A DNA stretch of 47,148 nucleotides from CAZGMC01 sp964526565. GTDB lineage: Bacteria; Pseudomonadota; Alphaproteobacteria; DSM-16000; Inquilinaceae. A model generated the notes under the pieces. That model was not told where the DNA came from, ran no database searches, and saw nothing but the letters and a program-made list of their open reading frames with translations. Of this stretch, positions 16,372 to 23,294 are shown piece by piece (within the stretch, counting starts at the first letter, position 1; each line of letters starts with the position of its first letter). The translations under genes and the position numbers were made by a program. Location: positions 1 to 47,148 of the forward strand of contig CAZGMC010000021.1 of assembly GCA_964526565.1 (NCBI GenBank), read 5' to 3'.

Positions 16372-17241
16372 CCGCGACTGCCCGTCGAACGACAGCAGCG
16401 GTGCGTAGAGGTCGGGCCGGCGGTCGCGGAACACGCCCCAGGCGGTGCGCATGGCCGCGATCCGGTCGAGGTCGAAGGTGGCGGTCAGCACCGCCTCCGC
16501 GTCGCAACCGGCGCGGGCGACGATCTCCCCCGTCGGCCCGGCGATGAAGGACGACCCGTAGAAGGTGATGGTGCAGCCGGCTCCCTGTTCGCGGCCGATG
16601 CGGTTGGCGGCGACCAGGGGCACGAGGTTGGCGCCGGCGTGGCCCTGCATGACGCGGGTCCAGTGGCCGCGGCTGTCGAGCAGGGGGTCCTGCGGCTCCG
16701 ATCCGATCGCCGTCGGGTAGAGCAGCACCTCCGCACCCTTGAGCGCCATGACGCGGGCCGCCTCCGGGAACCACTGGTCCCAGCAGACGGCGCAGCCGAG
16801 GCGGGCGAAACGTGTCGGGAAGACCTGGAAGCCGGTGTCGCCCGGATTGAAGTAGAACTTCTCTTGATAGCCCGGCCCGTCAGGGATGTGCGACTTCCGG
16901 TAGGCGCCGACCACCGAGCCGTCGGCATCGACCACCGCCAGGCTGTTGAAATGGGCATTGTTGGCCCGTTCGAAGACGCTGAGCGGCAGCACCACGCCAA
17001 GCTCTGCCGCGACGGCGCGGAACCGTTCGACGACCGGGTGGCCGTCGAGGGGGTGCGCCAGGGCGAACCGGGCGGCGTCCTGGTCCTTGCAGAAATAGGG
17101 GGTCGCGAACAGCTCCTGCAGCAGCACGACCTCGGCCCCCTGCGCCGCCGCCGCCCGCACCAGCCGTTCCGCCCTGTCCAGGTTCGTCCCGCTGTCCGAA
17201 CCGCAGGCCATCTGAACGGCGGCGACCGTGACCGACTTCAT
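16360..17241 (-). CDS. aguB: N-carbamoylputrescine amidase
   Basis: Nitrilase-superfamily enzyme (293 aa) that hydrolyses N-carbamoylputrescine to putrescine, CO2 and ammonia, the last step of the arginine decarboxylase/agmatine route. The Glu-Lys-Cys triad is visible: Glu43 in LLQELFATPYFC, Lys116 in YRKSHIPDGPGYQEKFYFNP and Cys153 in GCAVCWDQWFPEAARVMAL. YPTAIGSEPQDP and HWTRVMQGHAGANLVPLVAANRIG (in two adjoining parts) are typical of the AguB group rather than of nitrilases. ATG 17241 follows gaaggacacgcg, a good RBS; the upstream open frame lacks family similarity. The 3' end lies inside the 17-bp tandem repeat. No agmatine deiminase gene is in the window, so the pathway partner is elsewhere. 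Confidence 0.9.
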   Translation of the reverse strand: MKSVTVAAVQMACGSDSGTNLDRAERLVRAAAAQGAEVVLLQELFATPYFCKDQDAARFALAHPLDGHPVVERFRAVAAELGVVLPLSVFERANNAHFNSLAVVDADGSVVGAYRKSHIPDGPGYQEKFYFNPGDTGFQVFPTRFARLGCAVCWDQWFPEAARVMALKGAEVLLYPTAIGSEPQDPLLDSRGHWTRVMQGHAGANLVPLVAANRIGREQGAGCTITFYGSSFIAGPTGEIVARAGCDAEAVLTATFDLDRIAAMRTAWGVFRDRRPDLYAPLLSFDGQSRPSA

Positions 17242-17480
17242 CGCGTGTCCTTCTCTGTCTCTCGCTGCGGTGAGCCCGTGCAGGCTGGTGACGTGGTGCC
17301 TCCATCCGGTGCGGCCGAACCCGTTCCATCCATTTTTCTTCGGCAACGCGGCAATTCGCCCACTTCGATGCCGCCGTGGCGGGTCGCCTGATCGCTATAC
17401 GATAATACTCAACCCAAGGAATTGTGCCACTTCCGGATTTCATTTCAAGAAAGCAAGCGTCTGTTTTCGTTCGCAGATCC

Positions 17481-17532
17481 CATGGTTGCGTGACCATGAG
17501 ATATTGAAAAACCTTGACCCTTATGCTATCTT
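17481..17532 (+). promoter_or_regulatory. Sigma-70-type promoter with upstream inverted repeat
   Basis: TTGAAA (17504-17509) and TATCTT (17527-17532) are exactly 17 bp apart, with an extended -10 TGC immediately before TATCTT. Directly upstream lies CATGGT-tgcgtg-ACCATG (17481-17498), a perfect inverted repeat five bp from the -35, a common activator position. The next recognised plus-strand gene is marR, about 290 bp away. Confidence 0.5.
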
Positions 17533-17760
17533 GACGGCTCAAATTGCAAGACTTTCGTGGGGCGAACGCGGATGACAGCCGTTCCGGCCGCAGGCTCAAG
17601 GTGTTTCGCGCTGCGCCATGGACGCCTCGGTGATAAATCCACATCTTCCTTATTGATATGATTGGCCCCAGCCGCATCCGGATCTTTGAGACCGCAACGG
17701 ACCGTTCCGTACCCGCGACGCCAGAGCGCTGCGAACCTCACGTTTATTCACGAAGATCCT

Positions 17761-17784
17761 TGAAATTTCATTGGCAGCAGCCAA
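17761..17784. promoter_or_regulatory. Two adjacent palindromes, candidate MarR operator
   Basis: TGAAATTTCA (17761-17770) is a perfect 10-bp palindrome. It abuts TTGGC-agca-GCCAA (17771-17784), a perfect 5-bp inverted repeat. They lie 40-63 bp before the marR start. MarR-family repressors bind such short palindromes in their own promoters, so autoregulation is likely but inferred. Confidence 0.45.
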
Positions 17785-17823
17785 ACAGGAAAAAGTTGCA
17801 CCTCGGTTGACTGTGTGGATAAA

Positions 17824-18336
17824 ATGAAAGAGTATGCTATGTATACGATGCAGGATCGTGACGTTCGGGTGGACAACGACGACGAGCTTCGTGCCAGCGG
17901 GTACCCGCAGCCGACGACCGGCATTGCCGCTCTCCTGCGGGATGCCCATCGCACACTTTCACGAGTCCTGGCCACGCAGATCGCCGCTCATGGCGTGACC
18001 ATCGGGCAGTGGTACTTCCTGCGGGCCCTGTGGACCGAGGACGGCCTGACCCAGCGCGAACTGAGCCATCGCGTCGGCATGATGGAGCCGACCACGGTCA
18101 CCGCCCTCAACGGCATGGAGAAGCGCGGCCTGGTCGAGCGCGTGCGCAATGCCAGCGACCGCCGGAAGATGAACATCTACCTGACCGACAAGGGCCGGTC
18201 GCTGCGCGGCACGCTGATGCCGATCGAGGAGGAGATCAACCTGCTGGCCGTCGCCGGCCTGCCGCCGCACCAGCGCGAGCTGTTCGAGCGGCTGCTGTGC
18301 CGGCTGATCGAGAACCTGGCCGAGGACGACACCTGA
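17824..18336 (+). CDS. MarR-family transcriptional regulator
   Basis: Winged-helix dimeric repressor. An N-terminal stretch of about 40 residues precedes helix 1 (GIAALLRDAHRTLSRVLATQ). The wHTH core contains TIGQWYFLRALWTEDGLTQR, ELSHRVGMMEPTTVTALNGM and the wing VERVRNASDRRKMNIYLTDK, all classic MarR positions (DRR at the wing). A C-terminal dimerisation helix ends in LLCRLIENLAEDDT. Starts at GTG 17815, ATG 17824, ATG 17839 or ATG 17848 are all possible; ATG 17839 has the best purine-rich upstream sequence (gaaagag). The effector is unknown. The glycosyltransferase gene follows 34 bp later on the same strand. Confidence 0.88.
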   Translation: MKEYAMYTMQDRDVRVDNDDELRASGYPQPTTGIAALLRDAHRTLSRVLATQIAAHGVTIGQWYFLRALWTEDGLTQRELSHRVGMMEPTTVTALNGMEKRGLVERVRNASDRRKMNIYLTDKGRSLRGTLMPIEEEINLLAVAGLPPHQRELFERLLCRLIENLAEDDT

Positions 18337-18370
18337 CGGGCGGCCCGCTCACGGAGTCGCAGGCGTCGAG

Positions 18371-19207
18371 ATGAGAGAGCCGGCGGTCTCCGTCATCACG
18401 GTGTGCCGCGACCATATCGGCGGGCTGTGGCGCACCCATGCCAGTCTGGCGTCGCAGGCATGGCAGGACTTCGAGTGGCTGGTCCAGGACGGCGCGTCGC
18501 GCGACGGCACCGTCGCGCTGTTGCCGGACCTGTGCCAGCCCCGTCCGGATTGGCGCAGCGAACCCGATGCCGGCCCGTTCGACGCGATGAACCGGGCACT
18601 GGCAAGGGCGACGGGCACCCATGTCCTGTTCCTGAATGCCGGGGACACCCTGGCCGCTCCGGAGACGCTGGCGATCCTGGGCGCGGCGGCCGGGCAGGTG
18701 CCGGCACCCGATCTCGTCTATGGCCACGCCTGGGAGGAAACGGCCGCCGGCTGGCGGCTCAAGCGCGCCCGCTCGCACCGGCTCGCCTGGTACGGCCTGT
18801 TCACGCACCATCCGGCCATCGCCTACCGGCGCGCCGCCATCGCCGGGCTGGCCTATCCGGCGCGCTATCGCATCGCCGCCGACTACGCCTTCACCCTGCT
18901 GGCGTTGAACCGGGCGCGGCACGTCCGGCGGCTCGCCGTGCCGCTGTGCCGCGTCGAGGTGCCGGGCCTGTCGGCGCGCGAGGCGGCCCTCGGCCGCGCC
19001 GAGCAGGCCCGCATCCGGCGCGAGATCCTGGCCCTGTCGGGACCGGCCCACGGGCTCGTCACCGCCGCGCAGTCCGTGGCCTTCGCCTTGAGGCGCCGCT
19101 GGCCTGGCCTCTACGCCCGCCTGCGCTTTGGCCGCCGCCGGCCGCCAGAGCCGGGCGACTCGCAGGCCGACCCGCCGCATGGCTCCGGCGGGCCGACGCC
19201 GACCTAG
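18371..19207 (+). CDS. Family 2 glycosyltransferase
   Basis: 278-residue GT-A-fold enzyme. It begins MREPAVSVITVCRDHIGGLW, the GT2 nucleotide-sugar strand, then SQAWQDFEWLVQDGASRDGT. SEPDAGPFDAMNRALARATG and THVLFLNAGDTL follow, where NAGD stands at the usual DXD position, as in WcaE/Cps-like family members that begin EPDxGxYDAMNKG. FTHHPAIAYRR and RIAADYAFTL complete the acceptor side. No TM segments are seen, so it is a soluble or peripheral enzyme for a surface polysaccharide; donor and acceptor are unknown. It may be co-transcribed with marR (34-bp gap). Its TAG stop overlaps the stop of the convergent HEAT gene in a shared CTAG. Confidence 0.87.
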   Translation: MREPAVSVITVCRDHIGGLWRTHASLASQAWQDFEWLVQDGASRDGTVALLPDLCQPRPDWRSEPDAGPFDAMNRALARATGTHVLFLNAGDTLAAPETLAILGAAAGQVPAPDLVYGHAWEETAAGWRLKRARSHRLAWYGLFTHHPAIAYRRAAIAGLAYPARYRIAADYAFTLLALNRARHVRRLAVPLCRVEVPGLSAREAALGRAEQARIRREILALSGPAHGLVTAAQSVAFALRRRWPGLYARLRFGRRRPPEPGDSQADPPHGSGGPTPT

Positions 19208-19497
19208 TCCGCCAGGCCGGCGCGCGCCGCCGCGGCCACCTGCGGTGCCTCGTCGCCGGCCAGCCGCGTCAGCACCGGCCGGTAGCGACGCGCGTCCAGG
19301 TCGGCCAGCGCGACCGCCACCGCCGCGCGGACCGCGGGATCGGGATCGGCGGCGTGGCGGGCGATGCGCGCGCCGTCCTCCGGCTCGTCCAGAGCGGCGA
19401 GGGCGTCGATCAGCGCCGCTGCCGGCCGCCGCGCCAGCTCGGTCAGGATGATGGCCCGGCCGGCAGCATTGCCGGCCGCGGCCAGGGCGATCGCCAA
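19204..19497 (-). CDS. Small HEAT-repeat protein
   Basis: 97-residue all-helical protein of short repeated Ala/Leu/Asp helices (IDALAALDEPEDGARIARHA, DPDPAVRAAVAVALADLD, GDEAPQVAAAARAGLAD), the PBS-lyase/HEAT pattern used for protein-protein contact. The start is TTG 19497, because an in-frame stop lies three codons upstream; gagag precedes it as a weak RBS. It follows chrA by 14 bp on the same strand and may be translated from the same transcript. It is much shorter than most HEAT proteins, so it could also be the remnant of a larger gene. Confidence 0.6.
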   Translation of the reverse strand: MAIALAAAGNAAGRAIILTELARRPAAALIDALAALDEPEDGARIARHAADPDPAVRAAVAVALADLDARRYRPVLTRLAGDEAPQVAAAARAGLAD

Positions 19498-19511
19498 TGT
19501 CTCTCAGGGGA

Positions 19512-20801
19512 TCAAACACCGCCCACCACCGCGGCCCGCGCCAGGCCGAAGGCGGCGCCGGCCAGGACGGTCCAGTGGACGCCGACCTGCCAGCGCAGCA
19601 GGACGGCGGCGGTCGCCACGGCCACGGCGGCGGCGACCGGCTCGGGCCGGCCGGCCGGCAGCAGCGCCGCCTCGGCCAGGAACACGCCCAGGTTCAGGAT
19701 CACGCCGACGACCGCGGCGGTGATGGCGCCCAGCGCCGCCGTCGCCGCGGCGCTGCGGCCCAGGCGCTCGACATAGGGGGCGCCGGCGAAGATGAACAGG
19801 AAGCAGGGCAGGAAGGTCACGTACAGGGTCAGCGCCGCGGCCACGGTGCCGGCGGCGAACGGCGGCAGGCCGGCCGGCGCGGTCCAGCCGGCGAAGAAGC
19901 CGACGAACTGGGTGACCAGGATCAGCGGCCCCGGCGTCGTCTCGGCCAGGGCCAGGCCGCGGATCATGTCGGCCGCCGACAGCCAGCCGTACGTGTCCAC
20001 CGCCGCCGCGGCGATGTAGGGCAGCACCGCATAGGCGCCGCCGAAGGTGACGAATGCCGCCGTCGTGAACAGCCGGGCGATGCCGGCATAGGGCTCCGTG
20101 CCCAGCAGCGCCAGCACCGCCGCCACCGGCACCGCCCACAGCACCGCGAACAGCACGACCAGCCGCACCGTGCGCCACGGGCCGGGCAGGGGGTCGGCAT
20201 CGAGCGCCGCCGCCGCGGCCGGCCGGCCGAAGGCGCCGCTGCCCAGGCGGGCGGCGGCGGCGCCGACCAGCCCGGCGCCCAGCACGAGCGCCGGGAACGG
20301 CACGTCCAGCGCATGGATGCCGACGAACGCCGCGCCGGCCAGCGCCAGCGCCGGCCAGCCGTTCAGGGTGCGCCGCCCGAGCCGCCACAGCGCCACGGCG
20401 ATGATGCCGACGACCACCGGCTGCACCCCGTCGAACACCACCGCCACCACCGGCACGCCGCCGTACGCCGCGGCGATCCAGGCCAGCGCCAGCAGCACCA
20501 CCGCCCCCGGCAGGATGAACAGGATGCCGGCGGCCAGCCCGCCGCGCACCCCGTGCAGCCGCCAGCCGACGAAGGTGGCGAGCTGCTGCGCCTCCGGCCC
20601 CGGCAGCAGCATGCAGAAGTTCAGCGCATGCAGGAAACTGCGCTGGTCGATCCACTGCCGCCGGTCGACCAGATCGGTCTGCATCAGTGCGATCTGCCCC
20701 GCCGGGCCGCCGAAGCTGATGCAGCCCAGCCTGAACCAGTAGGCCAGCGCCGCCGCGAACGTGGGATGGCCGGCACCGGAGGGTCGGTTCGCTGCGGCCA
20801 T
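19512..20801 (-). CDS. chrA: Chromate transporter, two-domain type
   Basis: Full-length CHR-family membrane protein of 429 residues with two homologous halves. Half 1 contains YWFRLGCISFGGPAGQIALM, then FLHALNFCMLLPGPEAQQLA. Half 2 contains FTTAAFVTFGGAYAVLPYIA and GLALAETTPGPLILVTQFVG. The repeated FGG and PGP motifs are diagnostic. About 10-12 TM helices are visible. ChrA exports chromate; many homologues have no proven chromate role, so the substrate is by family. ATG 20801 is preferred over upstream codons because it follows aaggga and starts the conserved N-terminus (MAAANRPSGAGHPTFAAALA). The HEAT gene follows directly. The promoter region contains direct and inverted repeats. Confidence 0.92.
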   Translation of the reverse strand: MAAANRPSGAGHPTFAAALAYWFRLGCISFGGPAGQIALMQTDLVDRRQWIDQRSFLHALNFCMLLPGPEAQQLATFVGWRLHGVRGGLAAGILFILPGAVVLLALAWIAAAYGGVPVVAVVFDGVQPVVVGIIAVALWRLGRRTLNGWPALALAGAAFVGIHALDVPFPALVLGAGLVGAAAARLGSGAFGRPAAAAALDADPLPGPWRTVRLVVLFAVLWAVPVAAVLALLGTEPYAGIARLFTTAAFVTFGGAYAVLPYIAAAAVDTYGWLSAADMIRGLALAETTPGPLILVTQFVGFFAGWTAPAGLPPFAAGTVAAALTLYVTFLPCFLFIFAGAPYVERLGRSAAATAALGAITAAVVGVILNLGVFLAEAALLPAGRPEPVAAAVAVATAAVLLRWQVGVHWTVLAGAAFGLARAAVVGGV

Positions 20802-20962
20802 CGGCTGTCCCTTGCGCGTTGCGGAGATACCGGCGCGGGCGCGCGCGAGGGGCATGCCAGTCGGCGTGCGCGGTGGCAAGCGGGAACGGGGAGTCCCGGG
20901 GACGCCGCATGCCATTCCCGGGGTCTTGGGCACGTGCCGGCCCGGCCGCGTTCCCGCATCAT

Positions 20963-21054
20963 GATGCTGCACGATAAGCTTTTGGCCGGACTAGGACTTC
21001 CGGCCTCGTGCAACATTTACAGCACTTGCAACACGGAACGCCGGATGCTGCACG
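20963..21054. promoter_or_regulatory. Direct and inverted repeats upstream of chrA
   Basis: An 11-bp direct repeat, GATGCTGCACG, occurs at 20963-20973 and 21044-21054. Between the copies lies the perfect inverted repeat GGCCGGA (20984-20990) / TCCGGCC (20999-21005) and several TTGCA-type motifs. This clustering 160-250 bp before chrA suggests a regulatory site. No regulator gene lies beside it. Confidence 0.35.
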
Positions 21055-21306
21055 GTTGCGGGCGCCGGCCCGTCATGGCGGCAGGGGGGCGGCCCCGTCC
21101 GGATTGATGCGCATGCCCGCCTGCTGCCGGTGGTCTGGGCGGTTGTAGTGGATTTTCTAGATGCAAGAGCCTCGACTGTGTCACTTTGCCTATCAATGGC
21201 TTATATTCCAAGATCTTGGATGAAATATAATGCATTGATCGTGGCGGCAACGGGCAAACTCATGACAAAGCGCCTGCGCTGCCCTAGAGCCCCAGACATG
21301 CGATCC

Positions 21307-21371
21307 GTAGGCTGGGCTGCCAGCGTCTCCCCGCGGTCAAAGCTGGGCTTCGCAAGCTCAGCCCAGCCTAC
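21307..21371. repeat. Palindromic repeat, short copy (65 bp)
   Basis: Begins GTAGGCTGGGCTG and ends CAGCCCAGCCTAC, with the inner segment GCTGGGCTTCGCAAGCTCAG. The ends match the two 103-bp copies at 31878-31980 and 33980-34082, but the middle is shorter and different. This is a member of a dispersed hairpin-forming repeat family in this genome. Confidence 0.8.
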
Positions 21372-21595
21372 TACATTGCACAATATCTCATGGCGACCCC
21401 CTGTCACTTACAAGTGAGACAAGCCAATGGGGGAAAGCGGGTTGGGCCGGTGCGGCCGGGCGGGCGGTTATCGCGCCTTTCCTCGGTGGCGGCCGGCTGC
21501 TACATCAGGGGCATGCTGGCCGCCTGCCATCTCGATCCGCCCTGGGCCACCGGCCGCGCCGCGACGTTGCGCCGGCGGCTGCGGCGGCGCGTCCC

Positions 21596-22528
21596 GTGAG
21601 CCCGCCCGAGGCGGCGGCGCGTCCGGTGGGGCCGCCCGAGGCGGCGGCGCCGTCGCGCGTCGGCCGCGGCATCGTCGCCATGATCCTGGCGATGGCGCTG
21701 TTCTCGTCGATGGACGCCGTCATCAAGCACCTGCGCACCGACTACACGGCGCTGCAGATCGTGTTCTTCCGCATGGCGTTCGGGGCGGTGCCGATGCTGG
21801 CCCTGATCCACGCCGAGGGCGGCCTGCCGGCCCTGGTGACGCGGCGCCTGCCTGCCCACCTGATGCGCAGCGTGCTGACCCTGGCGGCGCTGGTCTGCTT
21901 CTTCCATTCGTTCCGGCTGCTGCCGCTGGCCGACGCCTATGCCATCACCTATGCCGCGCCGCTGATCGCCACGGCGCTGTCGCTGCCGCTGCTGGGCGAG
22001 CGGGTCGACGCGCGGCGCTGGGCGGCGGTGCTGGTCGGCCTGGCCGGCGTGATCGTCATCCTGCGGCCGGGCGGCGGCGTGCTCAGCGGCGGCGGCATGA
22101 TCGCCTTGGCCGGAGCCGCGCTGCTGGCGGTCAACGTGGTGCTGCTGCGCCAGCTCAGCCGCACCGAGACCAACGCCGCGATCGTGTTCTACTTCACCGT
22201 GGTGGGCACGCTGGCATCGGGCGTGCTGATGCCGTTCGTCTGGCGCTGGCCGGAGGGGACCGACTGGGCCTGGCTGATCGCCGTCGGGCTGATCGGCGGC
22301 CTCGGCCAGATCTGCATCACCGAGGCGCTGCGCCAGGCGCCGGTGGCCGTGGTCAGCCCGTTCCAGTACAGCCAGCTGTTGTGGGGCACGCTGTTCGGCT
22401 TTGTGGTCTTCGACGACCTGCCGGGCGGCGCGGTGATCGTGGGCGCCGCCATTGTCGTCGCCTGCGGCCTCTACGTGCTGCAGCGGGAGACCGCCGCTGC
22501 CCACCCGCGCGATGTCCGGCCGGGCTGA
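21596..22528 (+). CDS. EamA/DMT-family transporter
   Basis: Inner-membrane drug/metabolite transporter of about 310 residues with ten TM helices in two EamA halves: GIVAMILAMALFSSMDAVIK starts the first and ALAGAALLAVNVVLLRQLSR the second. VFFRMAFGAVPML, ITYAAPLIATALSLPLLGE and SPFQYSQLLWGTLFGFVVF are typical EamA positions, close to S-adenosylmethionine/riboflavin-type RhaT relatives. The substrate cannot be told from sequence. The start is uncertain: GTG 21596 and GTG 21626 are both in frame because a 30-bp unit (21581-21610, 21611-21640) is duplicated and carries the start codon with it. TM1 begins well after both. It is convergent with the DUF2934 gene 35 bp away. Confidence 0.88.
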   Translation: MSPPEAAARPVGPPEAAAPSRVGRGIVAMILAMALFSSMDAVIKHLRTDYTALQIVFFRMAFGAVPMLALIHAEGGLPALVTRRLPAHLMRSVLTLAALVCFFHSFRLLPLADAYAITYAAPLIATALSLPLLGERVDARRWAAVLVGLAGVIVILRPGGGVLSGGGMIALAGAALLAVNVVLLRQLSRTETNAAIVFYFTVVGTLASGVLMPFVWRWPEGTDWAWLIAVGLIGGLGQICITEALRQAPVAVVSPFQYSQLLWGTLFGFVVFDDLPGGAVIVGAAIVVACGLYVLQRETAAAHPRDVRPG

Positions 22529-22563
22529 GCCGGCCGAATTGGCGAGGCCGGCCCCCGTCGCGC

Positions 22564-23076
22564 TCAGGATTTCTTGGACGAGCGTTTCTTCGGCTTGTCC
22601 TCGATGGTCTCGGCCTTCTTCTTCGGCTTGGCCTTGGCCTTGCCGGTGGCCTCTGACGCCGCGGTGGCCAGCGCGGCGACGGTCTCCTTCGCGGCCCCAA
22701 CCGCCACATCGGCGACGCCCACCGCGGCCTCCTCGATCTTTTTCGCCTTGGATTTGGCCTTGGGCTTGTCCTCGTCCGCCTTGTCCGCTTTCGCCTTGGC
22801 CCCGGACGTCTTGAGTGCGGGTTCGGGCGCAACGGCCGGCTGTTCCGCCTCGACCGGGGCGTCCGGCGTCTCGACGGACGGAACCGGCGCCGCGGCGACG
22901 GGTTCGGGTTCGGCGCGTTCCGGCTCGGCGGCGGCCGGAGCCGCGGCGGTGCGCTCCTGCGTCAGGTCTGCCACGGCCATGCGCCAGTGGTCGACGTCGC
23001 GGCCGTGGGGGCGGCCTTCGCGTTCCCAGATTTCGTAGGCGCGCTGCTGCACCTGCGAATCGTCCAGATCGGGCAT
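22564..23076 (-). CDS. DUF2934 protein with Lys/Ala-rich tail
   Basis: 170 residues. The N-terminal 40 residues (QVQQRAYEIWEREGRPHGRD, then HWRMAVADL) form the DUF2934 helix pair, a domain of unknown function common in Alphaproteobacteria. The rest is low complexity: an acidic Pro/Ala/Glu linker, then a basic Lys/Ala-rich end (KPKAKSKAKKIEEA, KAKAKPKKKAETIED, KRSSKKS) resembling histone H1-like or AlgP-like nucleic-acid-binding tails. The RBS gaggaggaacgc before ATG 23076 is strong, so it is probably well expressed. DNA binding by the tail is inference. Confidence 0.8.
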   Translation of the reverse strand: MPDLDDSQVQQRAYEIWEREGRPHGRDVDHWRMAVADLTQERTAAAPAAAEPERAEPEPVAAAPVPSVETPDAPVEAEQPAVAPEPALKTSGAKAKADKADEDKPKAKSKAKKIEEAAVGVADVAVGAAKETVAALATAASEATGKAKAKPKKKAETIEDKPKKRSSKKS

Positions 23077-23294
23077 CGAGTGCGTTCCTCCTCGTTCGTT
23101 CTTTCAGGCCGCGGCCACGCGCCGGACAGCAATAACCGCAGCATGAGCAGACACGAGCGGATCGAAGATATCAAGTGAGCCGACGGCCAGGGGCCATCGT
23201 CTCCCGGTTCCGCCGGACTGGTGCGTGCTTGAACGCGGCAGCCCCGGCCTGGCCGCCGGCCGGGACCGGCACTGTTGACGGGGGCCACCCGCGG

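Larger units (their letters stand above)
17242..17823. other. 582-bp regulatory region between aguB and marR
   Basis: AT-richer than its flanks, with no convincing protein gene. It contains a well-formed promoter preceded by an inverted repeat (17481-17532) and two adjacent palindromes (17761-17784). A 29-codon ORF (17572-17661, MTAVPAAGSRCF...) begins about 33 bp after the predicted transcription start, but its RBS is weak and it may be chance. The predicted marR leader is nearly 300 nt and could hold an RNA element that I cannot identify. Confidence 0.4.
20802..21595. other. 794-bp region without a convincing gene
   Basis: It holds the chrA upstream repeats (20963-21054), an AT-rich patch (about 21140-21260) unlike the flanks, and a palindromic repeat copy (21307-21371). 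A 95-codon frame at 21130-21417 runs straight through the repeat and shows no protein-like character, so it was not called. The patch could be a remnant of inserted DNA. Confidence 0.4.

Noticed and set aside
17430..17445. Sigma-54 promoter for aguB (TGGCAC...TTGG on minus strand)
   Set aside because: Spacing is one base too long and the -12 GC is missing.
21130..21417. 95-codon ORF in the chrA-EamA gap
   Set aside because: It reads through the palindromic repeat, has no RBS and no protein-like pattern.
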